Below, one piece after another: positions 48,950-60,851 of a DNA stretch of 64,000 nucleotides. Position 1 is the stretch's first letter; the number at the start of each line of letters is the position of its first letter. The notes under the pieces were generated by a model. The model was not told where the DNA came from, made no database searches, and saw only the letters and a program-made list of their open reading frames with translations. The position numbers and the translations under genes were made by a program. This DNA comes from Acridotheres tristis (lineage: Eukaryota; Chordata; Aves; Passeriformes; Sturnidae): contig CM072887.1 of assembly GCA_037013685.1 (NCBI GenBank), positions 89,548,347 through 89,612,346 of the forward strand. Direction: 5' to 3'.

Positions 48950-49505
48950 ATTGCCTTGAAGGAGAGAGGAATTTAAAATCTGTCTTGTTCTTTGCTGAAG
49001 GTCACCCCATTTTTCCACACTCTTTCTAAGATGTGACTATCAGAACTGAATAGAGTAATCCACAGGTTCATTTTTAGAACTTGTTAGTGCTCTTCTCTGG
49101 ATTTATTCCAGATCCAAGCTCTCCAATTTAGTCATGCTTTGACTGTATTAGCCTTCATTGCCAGCATGTCATGCTGACAGGGTATGTTCTATGTTCCCTC
49201 TCTTTAGCAAAGCCTTTTTTTGGGGGGAATGGCTACGTATAACACAATTGCCATAATGATTTTCCTTTCTAATATGCAAATGTACATTTATCATCTTAAA
49301 TGCATATAAGTGACTTATTATTATGGTCTAGTCAATGATTTTTTGTATCATCAAATTTTATTAGTGCTAGTTTTATTACCCATCATTGCTAAAGATACCA
49401 AATACCATTAAGCCTAAACTGGAGTCTACAAAAAACATGACTTCCCACTTCTAACTCCTTTGAGAAATCTATTTGTCACCCAGATTCTTCTCCACTAGTT
49501 TGGCT
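48950..49505 (-). mobile_element. Ancient CR1 (L3-like) ORF2 relic, antisense
   Basis: This is a worn antisense piece of an old CR1/L3 ORF2 region. Recognisable plus-strand phrases include 'gtgctcttctctgga' (49087-49101), 'gactgtattagccttcattg' (49141-49160), 'caaatgtacatttatcatc' near 49277, and 'tttattagtgctag' (49358-49371) followed by a ccattaagcctaaactggag-like segment. These come in the expected antisense order of an ORF2 C-terminal half. No frame survives. Confidence 0.55.
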
Positions 49506-49809
49506 TATATTAATTTTAGACAGGGATATATATATAGTAGTAAGTTAAATTTAAAAATCACAGAAAATCAAATGATTTTTCAGATTGCTCAGATTGTTCT
49601 ACTACTTTACACATTTGCCTTCTCCAACTGGATTTGCAATCCCATAAAACTGATGATATCTTAGATAATTGCTGAGTATTAAAAACAGTTGGACAGATGT
49701 AATATGTTTACACAGTAAGTTTTCACTAACACAAGCACTTATCCCCCCTCCAAACATATGCATATGTAGACACATACGTATTTTTTCAAATTTTAAGAGA
49801 CAGTTAGAT

Positions 49810-49860
49810 GTAAAATATTAGACTTGATAGACTGTTCATCTGATCTACTACAGTGATGTG
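49810..49860 (+). mobile_element. Possible ancient CR1 3-prime end, sense
   Basis: The segment 'attagacttgatagactg' (49818-49835) followed by 'ttcatctgatctactac' (49836-49852) resembles the sense 3-prime end of old L3-like CR1 elements. It is short, so confidence is low. Confidence 0.35.
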
Positions 49861-51084
49861 ATATTATTAAAAAAGTTTTTAAAAAAAATCTTATATTTAT
49901 GTTCACAATGAGATAAAATATCAAACATATGGACTGCAAGTGTCCTGCAAATTATTGAAAGTTACAACCCAATACAATAAGATCAGCCTGTCATTCCTCC
50001 ACGCTGCAATATGTACAGAAATATTAAACACTCATGCACCAGCTTATACCTCAAACCACGCCTCAAAGGTCAGGGAAGCAGATGGATCTTCCTACATATA
50101 ACCAGAAATACTCATTTTTATTGGTGTCTCTCCAAGTCTCAGAGTATGAGACAGAATACTAATACATAAAATGTAATAATTATTTGCTGCAAGTGTGTAG
50201 TTTAATAAAATCTTGAAGGCATCAGCCGACAAGACAGAAAAGAAATTAATGGGAGAGCAAAGATCACAAAAGCCAACAAATCAGTTGTTACTTTAGGCAT
50301 ATTTTCCTTGTCATAATGACAGCTACATGAGAAAATGTAGGCATTTAGTGTGAGAGGGTCTCTTTGGGAGCCTCCTGTGTGGGCAGTTGGCCCCAGCAGA
50401 ATGGTGCAGGAGGCATTATCCAGGTGCACTGCATGCTGCAGTAATGCCAAGCTGCACCAGTCAGATGCCTCCTCCATGGTCCTTGTGACAAAAATTGGAA
50501 AATATTAATCTCATCAGGGAACATGAAGGACACAGAAAAGTAAGATTGTTATCCCCACCTTACAGCTGGCCTGTTCCCTGGTGAAAAAAGTCCACTTTCT
50601 GATCTAATGTTTTGTTTTAGTGCCCATGTTTGTTTCTGGTGACCAGGATCTGTGTAATGTGAAATATGAAGTGGAATACAGATCTCTTCTTCACTGAAAA
50701 ATTCCTGTAATGACCAGAACACTAGCCAGTAAGGCAGTGCTTTCTGCTGGGCTTACTACTTTTCATGTATTTTAGAAAGGCTCGAAAATACCCAATTAAT
50801 AGGATTATTTTGGGAAGCAGATAGAGTTTAGATATAACTATACTAATGTATCACATCCACACTGTTAGTACCTTTGCATACTTGTGCAAGGTGCATAGGG
50901 AGGGTCTGTGATTCAAAACGTTGGTGATAGATGCTGAAAGTCTGGCTGGCTACAGATGGAGATATCTGGCTTTCTGAATAGACTTTCTGAGAATACATGA
51001 CTCACTTTTTAAGTGCTTAAATGGGCTCTCTGGATCTCATTCATAGCCATAATTTGCAAACCTGAATGATTAAATACAACTTCC

Positions 51085-51110
51085 CCTGCCTAAATTTGCA
51101 TTTAGGCAGG
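51085..51110. repeat. Perfect 11-bp hairpin centred on an octamer
   Basis: The arms CCTGCCTAAAT (51085-51095) and ATTTAGGCAGG (51100-51110) are exact reverse complements around the loop TTGC. The POU octamer ATTTGCAT lies across the loop (51094-51101). A homeodomain-type TTAATTA follows at once (51111-51117). Confidence 0.88.
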
Positions 51111-53883
51111 TTAATTAGAACTGGAATTGTTCCATACAGTGTCTCTGCAGCTTTTCTTTGTAGTGGAACAGCAGCTTTGTCTCTTCAAAAGGCTATAAAA
51201 CTAATCATAGCAGTTATAAGATAGTGCTCTAGCACTGCACTCACTATGACTTTTAAGGCCAGATCTTAATTTTGTTGTAGCCAATAGGATTCAGTCTTAA
51301 AACACTCTAAGATGTGCAAACTTGTGAGTCATCTTCCCAGTTGCACCTAGGTGTCTTGTAGTCATCCATGTTTGCAGCACAGAACTGGAGCTGTGTTTAG
51401 TGACAGGCAGAAATTCTGTAATGGGATTCCTCACTTAGTTTTTATTTAGCTGCCATTTATTATTCATCTGTATCTTCATTTCTCTATTAAAATATTAAAA
51501 AGAGGCAAAATAAAGCATCAGCCTCTGTGCCGTTTCAAAAGCCGGGAAAAGATTGTTCTGTTAATTTATATTACAAAGTAAAGTAATTGAAGAATTTGAC
51601 ATTATTTATTTGTTGTATTTGTTTAAAATTGTTAGGGTAAGAAAAATAGTACCTTTTAAAATGGATAGTCCAATTCCTCAGTATCCTAAAGTATGAAGTC
51701 ATAAATTTTCCACATAGAATAGTAGCATTTTATTAAGAACACTACCCATAGTCTGTACTTGTAGTTGAAGGAGAGAGTATGGAAGATAAAACATTATATT
51801 AATTTATCTTTATGCTGTGAAAAATAAAACTGAAAAAAAGTTACATTGCCAAAAGAAAAACCAAATTACCTTCAGTATCTTTAAAAGAATGTCAGTGATT
51901 TTTTCCAATGTATTTCTCATGAATGCAAATGGTACATGTTTCTTGTTAAGCAGACCTGCTGAGTATAATGCTAAACAAAAGCAAAACAGAACTTGTTCAC
52001 CAGGCTGAAGGATTCAAGCAAAATCAAAGGTCTCTGTTTCTTACACCAGAAAGGAACACATTACAATTACCATTGCAAGCTACTGAGCTGCCATGGACTA
52101 ATTTTTCCCTCTGGTTGTATTCATGGCAGTAAAAGAACCTGATGCACTAATTAATTTTAACTGATGTAGATTATTCTGCTTAATGTGAAGAGTGTGTTGT
52201 GGGTATTCTGGCAAATAGATGAAGCTCATTGCATGGCACGTAGTACATGTGATATTTGGATATTGAGTGATGGTTTCAGATCAGGATGTCTCTTTAACAT
52301 AATGGATTCAGCTTTCTTTGATTTTAAGATTCTGCACAGCCGAAGAATACATCAACAGACAGACAGGCAGACCGACAAATACATAGATGAATGCATGTTA
52401 TATGCTTAAATGCATAAAACTCTTTTAAACGAAATCATTCAGACCTCAGCCAGCTTCCCCAGTTAAAGGTATATATTTACATTTTGAAGGTCATATGCGA
52501 ACCAGGAGACTCACAAAAAAAAGGTTCCCCACACCTATAGAAACAATGATTCTTCCTTCTTGTTCTTGCTTAAAAAAAAGTACATCCTTGTGCCTAATGC
52601 AAGGGTACATTAATTATGTGCTTTTGGTTTTGTCAGTACCCTGGAACAGGTCATAAAAATAAGCCCACCTCTTTTACAGAGTGACACTCTTTACTATTAT
52701 CAAATTGTCTAAAATCTAGCACAATAAATTGATTGTTACCCTTTGAAAGCTTTCCTAGCTATATGGAATATTTCACCAGTGTGGTTTTGCAATTTAAAAG
52801 TTGATTTGATGGGGCATAACAGGTAGGTAGGCCAGCATTATTGTGTTTTTCAAATGGCCATTTTTCATAATAAATGACTTGCTTTCTCCATACTAAACAA
52901 CACTTCACCAGCAATATAGTTTGTTCTAAGTGAACTAGTTAATCTGCACTCTGGTGTAGCCAAAGGCTTGGCTTATGGAAACAGACTACCTGCATCAGAG
53001 TTGTGTTGACTGCCCAATAAATATGGTTGTGAGTAGCCTCTGGATAAGAGGATGATTAGTCTGTGCACTGTAGCTATATCCCTTCCAGGTCTGAACCTAA
53101 CTCATTCAGAGCCAGCCTGGGGGTCCCTACCCAGGCCTATCCAAACTGTATCACTACAATATGTGGCTTTGTGCATTTGTCTGAAATGGAACTAATAATA
53201 GCTTTGACTGACAAGGAGACCAAAACCTTTTTACTTCAAGATACCCTTTGCCACAGTAATCTATATCTCTGTGAGTTTGAGATAAAATTGCTATAGTACA
53301 CTCTGTGTGGGTCTATAGGCTGAAATGGAAGAGGGAGTCTCAACAAAGTACAGTTGCCTACATAGGTAGTACTTTGTGTTTGTGCAACATTGGTCTCCAG
53401 TGACTGCCAGTTTGTTTCTGGATGGAGGTCAGTTGTAAAGCTCAGGCTGAGTGAGATCCAAGTGCTACTACTCTTGGTCATTATGACATTATAAACAGCT
53501 ACTATTAGCTAATATTCTAATTACTGAGAAAAGAGTGGTACCAGAAACTCCTGTCCTGGTGTCTTTCATAACAGATCCTGGGACTTAAAATTTGCACTTT
53601 CTGCCTAGACTTTGCTGTCTTGGCTTTTCATATTGAAAAGATAATCTTTTCACCTCTGCATTTAGGTCACAGAAGTTTGTACAAATCCTGTTGTTTGATA
53701 TGTGAAATCCTATATCTTTGAGATATATTTTGTATTGGACAGGACATTTCATTTGAAATGAATTATTATTACATCCAGGTGGCTCAAGTTAGTCATGGGC
53801 TCTTTTTTACATTTCAAATTGAAAACACTAAAATAATAATCAAATGCAAATCAGGTAGAAGGAGACCTCACTAGTTTAAGAAT

Positions 53884-53923
53884 GTCCATTTAACTCATCA
53901 GTGGGTTAAATGGACTCACTGAT
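53884..53923. repeat. Two interleaved inverted repeats
   Basis: Arm A GTCCATTTAAC (53884-53894) pairs perfectly with GTTAAATGGAC (53905-53915). Arm B ATCAGTG (53897-53903), inside the loop of A, pairs perfectly with CACTGAT (53917-53923), just outside it. The two pairings interlock. The connecting bases (2, 1 and 1) are too few for a full pseudoknot, so the structures would be mutually exclusive. Confidence 0.85.
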
Positions 53924-54622
53924 CAAGTTTTCTTTGTGTTCTATGGTCATGATTAATATAGAAGATGGTGCCTATACCAACCTTGTACTACATTTGTGGA
54001 AGTGATTATCTGCATGTAGACAGGCACATATTTCACTCAGTGTCGTGGATTTCTATCTCAGATGTGTGTATTTAAGCAGTGTTTCTGAAGCCTATGCCAA
54101 TCAGTCATCCTTGTTCCTTTGTCAAGTTTTTATTTTCATTTGCAAAATTCTGAGGTCATAATACATTAATACATTTGATAGTAAGAAGCTGCTATCACTA
54201 GGTATATGGAAACATTTCATTCATTATTCAACAATAACTTAAATTTTAAAATTATAAATCAGAGTACCATATCTGACATTCTGCTCAATTTATTCTCTTT
54301 TATCAGCTTTTGAAGAAGCATCTATGCACATATGAGAAATAGAAGAATTAATTCAAAAGTAAGAAGTGAAATAGTAATTTCCACATGTTGCTCACCATGT
54401 CATAGAATGGAGGCTTTGCAATCTGAGATAATACCCTAATCTATGTGTGTCGGTTTGTTAGTAATTTAAAATAAGCAGCTAGGAATATTAGCCACATCTC
54501 ATTGTGTCTAAGATTACTGATGCAGGGTCAACCTTAGAGAGAGAAGGAGAATGTGTTAAAGCGTGTGACTCTGCGTTATTCTAAAAATATTTATAATTCT
54601 CTTATTTGACCATGTGTCGTAT

Positions 54623-54638
54623 GGGGGGGGAAAAAAAA
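54623..54638. repeat. G8A8 homopolymer junction
   Basis: Eight G are directly followed by eight A. Similar junctions on the opposite strand sense (T-run joined to C-run) occur at 17581-17608, 20786-20800 and 22687-22698. Confidence 0.9.
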
Positions 54639-55450
54639 GTAAAACATATTAAATACTACAATTTATCACGTTTATTGCCATCTTCTACAAGCAGGTGTAA
54701 TAGATTAATATTTTATTTCCTTTATTTACTATACAAAGATTGAAAGTAGGATATACTTTATTCAATAACTTAATCTTCTGTGCTCTTTGCACATTACTGT
54801 AGAAAGAAATAGGAACATTTTGAAATTGTAGGGCAGTTTATGCTACCTTTCTCATTCCTAAATATATATAAAACCAAATTTCAAAAGATACATAAATGTG
54901 CTATGTCTCTCAGGAAATTAATATCAAACATTTGAGCTAGAAGAATGTCTAACTTCAAAATGGTAATAAAAGGCAAAGAATTGCCCCAAATCTCTGCATT
55001 TTACTCACATCTTTACTTTTCCCATTGGAACTATGGAAAATCCAACTTAGAATCTAAAGGTGGTCTCATCTGAACATTCCTGGAAATTTCTGAACACTTT
55101 TGAGCATTCCTGCCTATTTAATACTGTCCATAGGACATTGCAAAAAGTCACGATGGCCAGGGCATCCCAGACACACTAAAGTTAATCCTAACTGTGAGTC
55201 TGACAAGTGTGTCTGCTACTATTTTTAACATCTTTCCCAGATGAGTCAGATCTAAGCTTTGGGTATCCAAGCAACAGTGCAGTGAACTTATAGTAAATTA
55301 TGGATAATTTATAGAAGTCTTGCAGCACTTGGGGATTCCTGTATAGGCAGATCTTTGCTGACTGATGACAGTTGTGATGTTTCCTTATGGATAACAGAGC
55401 TGAAAACGATGCTTCTTGCTGAAATATTTTCCTGTGGTAGGATCCATGCA

Positions 55451-55474
55451 TATATCAGTATATCAGTGTATCAG
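55451..55474. repeat. 8-bp short tandem repeat
   Basis: TATATCAG occurs twice exactly, followed by TGTATCAG and a shorter AATCAG, giving a three-copy tandem array with a degenerate end. Confidence 0.8.
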
Positions 55475-55751
55475 AATCAGTGCATAATTTGACATGTTAG
55501 GATCTTTGAATAGTTTCTGATTTCAATAAATGGTTTCTTCCTTTGTTAATAGCAAAAGTAAATAAGTACTTCCCATAGTCTTACACATTGTCACTGAGTG
55601 AGTGTTGAGTAAACTCTTAGTTGAGCTGCCTAATTGCACATGACAGGTATGCAAAACTAACTTGAATGATAAAAAACATTCCTGGAGAACTTCAAATGCT
55701 TAGGCTAAATAAATGAAGTATTGCAGCTTGCTAATTGGAAACTCTATTTAC

Positions 55752-55955
55752 TTAATTAAAATACAGTACTTGTGTGCTAATACAGATGAGAAGAATCAAT
55801 ATGTAGCTAGCAGGCATAAACAAAAGGGGATTACCTACCTTAAAAATACATTTACCTTAATTACAGAACTCGAGTTTTGAAAGTCTGTTTCTAATGAAAA
55901 TGAGAGGACATTATAAAATTAATTTTGTTTAGCCTAATATTAATGAGATTAATTA
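55752..55955. promoter_or_regulatory. Cluster of homeodomain-type sites
   Basis: TTAATTAA at 55752-55759, TTAATTA at 55857-55863, ATTAATT at 55918-55924 and TTAATTA at 55949-55955 fall within about 200 bases of repeat-free DNA. Homeodomain proteins recognise TAATTA cores. The cluster may mark an enhancer, but AT-rich DNA makes such words common. Confidence 0.25.
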
Positions 55956-57523
55956 TAAAGTTGTGTTTCTAATACAGTAAATATATATTTTCTTTGCCAT
56001 ATTTTCAACATAATAAACATTGTTCAAGAAGTATTGTTAGTATTTTATTGTATTTAAACTTTAACTTTGATCTCATTTGCTCATATAATTCCCTTAGTGA
56101 CTCTCAATAGTTATGAAGGATTGTTCTGTAATTTGTATTAACAATGCTGATAAGAGAAAGATCAGGGCTCTAAAAAAGACACTGTTATCCAAATATAGCC
56201 ATCTGCAGCTTGGCAACCAGCAGGAAACATCATGATGTGCACACCAGAAGAAGGTGAAAGTGGGATCTCTCAAGCTAAATGTCACTTTCAGGAGAACCAC
56301 TTTAGGATGCAAAGTGTCTTGGCACTGTTTTTGACAACGAAATGTTTTCTCCAAAGTTGCTTTTTATGAGAATCTGTTTATTCTGAAAGTGACCATGAAC
56401 TCTGTCACAGTCATGATACCTCTCCAACTGTGAACAAATATTGGCACTGGGAACAAGCTGTTCAGAAGTATTTATGATTCGGTCTCTCTCCTTATGTAGC
56501 TGAAAGAGCATGTCAAATCTTAGGAGTACATATGTTGTCATTCTCTACACCTTCAAACTAAACACATTTAACAATCTTGGTAGCAATGAATACTATGATA
56601 TGAAAGAACTAACATGTGATACACCTGCTGTTTGAATTTTGAATATCATTCCAGCACCAGGTGAAGCAATGGCATGAAGTTGAGAGCTGCAGAAGTAGAT
56701 TCAAGTGGGGCTGCAGTGCAACTTCACCTTTCACCGAGGACACCTGATTTTCAGAAATGCTGCACACAGCCTAGGAATATTATAAGCAAACAGCAGCAGC
56801 TGCAGCCTACCTTTGGCAACTACACATTGTTGTTCTGCCATAGGAATGTAAGAGCTCCATATAGAGTGCCTTTGATTAAAAAATGGAAGCTGATTTAATT
56901 TCTAAACTAAGTATCTCTCGATCTTTTAAGAGCTATTTCTAATGGTGCCTTTCTGATGTTTTTCTAAAAAATGGCTGAAGTAAACTTGAAACATGATCTT
57001 TATAAATGTGTGTATCCATGCTCAGCTGATATCTTTGAACTCTGTGCTGTCAATACAAAGAAACTGGGATTGCCTTATGTCTGAATAGCAGTACATACAA
57101 TCCTTCTCATCATCGTTGCTTTTTCACAGGTAGCAGAGTTCTTCCATCCCCTTTCTACTTTGAGCCACTTACTTCCCTTTTGTCAGCAACTCATAGACCC
57201 TAGTCATAGTGCTGACACAATGGTTTGCTGGCCCCTTTGCAAATATTCTCACTCCAGTCCCTTAGGTAAATAAATAAACAACAAATTCAGTGTGTGGAGA
57301 AAGACATAACAGTGTATGGGACCACAACACTATTATAACACCAGATAATTTCAGCTGCTTAAAACCACAAACCCATTAAGAGTTACATCACTACAATTAG
57401 GTATGTTTGTAGCTAATTTGGCACTAGACTGAGAAAGCAGATGTGACTTCTTAAATCAGAATTACAGTGTAATATAGGCAAACATCAAAGTGATGAGTGA
57501 ATCCTTGCTGACAATATTTCTTT

Positions 57524-57600
57524 CCTTTTTCCTTTTTCCTTTTTCCTTTTTCCTTTTTCCTTTTTCCTTTTTCCTTTTTCCTTTTTCCTTTTTCCTTTCC
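57524..57600. repeat. (CCTTTTT)n mirror-repeat minisatellite
   Basis: Ten consecutive exact CCTTTTT units (57524-57593) end with a shorter CCTTTCC. One strand is all pyrimidine and the unit is mirror-symmetric, the sequence type able to form intramolecular triplex (H-DNA). The perfect units suggest recent expansion, so length variation between individuals is likely. Confidence 0.92.
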
Positions 57601-58374
57601 ATTCCTCTTTTAGAGGGTAGAACATAACCTTTCCCCCCTTACTTTGTTGAAGAGTTAGGTTTTCTCACTTGGGGCCATCTACCTCCTATGTCTCAATGCA
57701 CCTGTGGTATTCACTGTGCTCATAATTGCCAGATGATCACCACTGGCATCAGTATGTGATATTATCCATTATTGCAACAGGGATTGCGAGGAGAACCAGG
57801 AGGAGAAGAGCTTAACGCTACCAGCTGCTGTCAGCCACAGCACACATATATTCTTGAAGCTTCTTTCCAGTGGCAAGGACTTCTTCCCTAAAAGAGTGCC
57901 TCTTATTCAAATGATAGGTACAGGACTGCAGAGCTGTGTTTATTGCAAAGCTTGTAGCTGCATGGGGCTCAGAAGATTTGCAATAGCATCAGCTTCTGTT
58001 TAAAACAAATCACTGATGGACTTGTGTCACAAGATCCTTAAATGCATATTAGTCCATAATTGGTTCAGCCATCAGTGTGAACTTTTCACTCACTTGATAG
58101 ATAATTATCTCTGACTTGTATAGTAGTTTATTGCTGCTTTCTCAGAAAATGGCTCGATTATTACATGCAGGTGTTCATTAGGCAAGATTTAATTTATCTG
58201 CATTCTGGTGCCCGATCTTCAAAACTCAGCTCCCAAGACCATATGACAGTTTTACCACCCCTCAGGTTTCCTCTCAACTAGTAGCCTTTTGATGATTTCT
58301 ATCTGCACACTCTGACCACCCAAGCCCTGGAGGGACCACAGATTTTCAGAAACAATTACATTAGAAATTATCTC
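57601..58374. other. Unique sequence, no gene seen
   Basis: Nothing is recognised between the minisatellite and the large CR1 copy. Confidence 0.5.
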
Positions 58375-58610
58375 AGAGGTCATTGAGTCAAACCTCATGT
58401 CAAGTCATGTCAAGTAGTCCATAGCCAAAGTACCATGTAACACCTCCAGGGACGGTGACTCTACCACCTCTCTCACCTCATTCCAATGTCTAATCACCCT
58501 TACTGTGAAGAATTTCTTCCTGATGTTAAATCTAAGCATCCTCTGGGGCAGCTTAAGACTGTGTCCTCTTGTCCCGTCCCTAGTTGCCTGGGAGGTCAAT
58601 CCCCACCTGG

Positions 58611-60011
58611 CTACAACCTCCTTTCAGGCAGTCTTAGAGAGTCTCCACTTCTCCAGACTAAGCAACCCAGTCCCCTCAGCTGTTCCTCAGAGGACATGTA
58701 CTCCAGACCCTTCACCAATTTTGTTACTCTTCTCTGGACATACTCCAGCACTTCAACATCCTTCCTGAACTGAGGGCCCCCAGCCTGAACATAGCACTTC
58801 AGATGAAGCCCCACCAGTGCTGAGTACAGGGGGACAATCACTGCCCTGGTCCTGCTGGCCAAACTGTTGCGGATACATGCCAGGATGCCATTGGTCTTTT
58901 TGACTACCTGGGCACACTGCTGGCTCATTCAGCCAACATTCCCTGGTCCCTTTCTGCCTGGCCACTGTCCAGCCACTCTGCCCCCAGTCTGTAGCTCTGT
59001 ATGGGGTTGTTGTGGCCAGAGCATAGGGCCAAGAACTTGGTTTTACTGAGCCTCATGTTATTGGTCTCAGTCCATCAATCCAGACTGTCCAGATCCCTCA
59101 GCAGAACCTTCCTACCTTCCAGCAGACCAACACTACAACCCAACTTGATATTGTCTGCGAATTTTCTAATATTAGACCAAATCCCCTCCTCCAGATCATC
59201 AATAAAGATATTAAAGGATATCAAGGACTGGGCCCAACACTGATCCCTGAGGGACACCCCAAGTGACTGGCTACCAGCTGGATGCAGCTCCATTCACCAC
59301 CACTCTCTGGGTTTGGCCCTCCAGCCAGTTCTTAACACAGCAAAGAGTGCTCCTGTCCAAGCTGTGGGCTGCTAATTTTTCCAGGATAATGCAATGGGAG
59401 ACATTTCAAAGGCTTTGCTGAAGTCCAGGTAGACAACACCCACAGCCTTTCCCTCATGCACCAGGCAGGTCACCTAAGAGGACATTAGGTTGGCCAGGCA
59501 GGACCTACTCTTCCTAAGCCTGTGCTGCCTGGGTCTGGTCCCTTGGTTGTCCTGTTTGTGCTGTGAGATTGCACTCCAGATGCTCTGCTCCATAACCCTG
59601 TCAGGTACTGAGGCCAGGCCTGTAGTTTCCTGAATCCTCCTTCTGGAGGGTTCTTGTGGATGGGTATCGCACTGGCCACCTTCCAGTGACCTGGGACCTC
59701 CCTAGTTAGCCAAGACTGGTGATAAATGATGGAGAACGACTTGGTGGCTCTTCTTCCAGCTCCCTCATGACCTTAGGACGGATGTTGTCTGGTGCCATAG
59801 ACTTGTGAGCATCTAAGTGGCTCAGCAGATCACTGACTGCTTCCTCCTGGATTACAGGGACTCCATTCTGCTTCCAATCCCTGTCTACCAGCTCAAGAGG
59901 ACAGCCGTCCTGAGGACAACCTGTCTTATTGTGGAAAACTGAGGAAAAGAAGGTTTTAAGTACCTCAGCCTTTTCCTTACCTTTGCTGAGTATATTACTC
60001 CTCATATCCAA
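58611..60011 (-). pseudogene. CR1 ORF2 reverse transcriptase, inactivated
   Basis: Reading from 60011 downwards, the pre-RT linker and fingers are in frame at 59706-60011. Motif A YLDFSKAF is intact at 59408-59431. The motif C position reads FADN instead of FADD at 59150-59161. The C-terminal region (residues LYSALVGLH and following) is at 58611-58928. A T-run near 60208-60220 and several frame changes separate these blocks. The polymerase needs all three catalytic aspartates, so the Asn alone would probably abolish activity. The Asp-to-Asn change could be one transition (GAC to AAC or GAT to AAT) after insertion. Confidence 0.85.
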
Positions 60012-60241
60012 TAAGGAATGAAGGTTTACCTTGCCCCCACTTTTGTTATTACTGTATTTATAAAAACACTATTTTTATCCTTTATAGAAGGATATAAGTT
60101 CTAATTGAGCTTTTGCCTCTCTGATTATCTCTCTGCATGACCTAATGACATCCTTAAACACTTCCTGAGTTTCCTGCCCCTTTTTCAAAAAGTGATACAC
60201 TCTCTTTTTTTTTTTTTTTCCTGAGTTCCTGTGAAAGCTAC

Positions 60242-60851
60242 CTACTTATCCAGGCTGGTATTTTCCCCTGGTGGCTCATCTTTCAGCCCATAAGGATGGC
60301 TTGATCCTGCACCTTCAAGATTTCTTTCTTCAAGTATGTCCAGACTTCCTTGGTCTCCTTTATTTAAGGACTGTTTCCAAGGGGCTTTTTCATCACCCAT
60401 CAGTCCTTCTATGTTCACAAACAACAGGTCTGGCAGGACAGCTCCTCTGGTAGGCTCATTTACCAGTTGTGTTGGGAAGTTGTCTTTCACACACTCCAGG
60501 AACCTCTGCTTCCTCTCGGCTGTGTTGTATTTCCAGCAGACATCTAGCAAGATGAAGCTGCCCATGAGTACAAGGGCTGTTGACTGTGAGACTTCTGCCA
60601 CCAGCTTGCAGGGTGTCTCATCTGACTGTCCTGGTTAGGCAGTCTGTAACAGACTCCCACCATGATGTCTGCCCTGATGACTTTCCCCCAGTCTTTACCC
60701 ATAGGTGCTCAACCTTGTCATCTTCATCATCATAAATTTCGACACAATCAGCATACTTCTTAGTGTACACTGCTACCCCCCACCTCTCCTTCTTTTCTCT
60801 TCTAAAGAGCTTACAGCCATCCATTGCAGTGCTCCAGTTGTGCCATCCCAT
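60242..60851 (-). pseudogene. CR1 ORF2 apurinic-like endonuclease, broken
   Basis: The endonuclease nicks the target DNA to prime CR1 insertion. Two minus-strand frames, 60618-60851 (77 codons) and 60242-60601 (119 codons), carry consecutive middle and C-terminal parts of this domain. The second includes LDVCWKYNT (from about residue 19) and DNFPTQLVNEPTRG, hallmarks of CR1-type endonucleases. The expected GDF-type motif reads GSF, so the Asp is lost. The two frames are not continuous, showing an indel between them. Confidence 0.85.

Larger units (their letters stand above)
49861..57517. other. Long repeat-poor block
   Basis: About 7.6 kb with no recognisable retroelement, the longest such block in the window. 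No frame shows a domain. It contains an octamer hairpin (51085-51110), interleaved inverted repeats (53884-53923), a G8A8 run (54623-54638), an 8-bp tandem repeat (55451-55474) and a cluster of TTAATTA-type sites (55752-55955). Absence of insertions over this length can mark selectively constrained regulatory DNA, but can also be chance. Confidence 0.5.

Noticed and set aside
50530..50580. Phrase resembling a MIR/L2 3-prime end ('ttatccccaccttacagctgg')
   Set aside because: The match covers only about 20 bases with no support on either side.
51085..51110. Hairpin as a microRNA precursor
   Set aside because: The stem is only 11 bp, far shorter than a microRNA precursor.
52350..52385. CAGA-type short tandem repeat
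   Set aside because: Only three or four imperfect units; not distinct enough to list as a repeat.
57524..57600. Regular repeats that might suggest a CRISPR-like array
   Set aside because: The 7-bp units are contiguous without spacers and the context is vertebrate, so this is a minisatellite.
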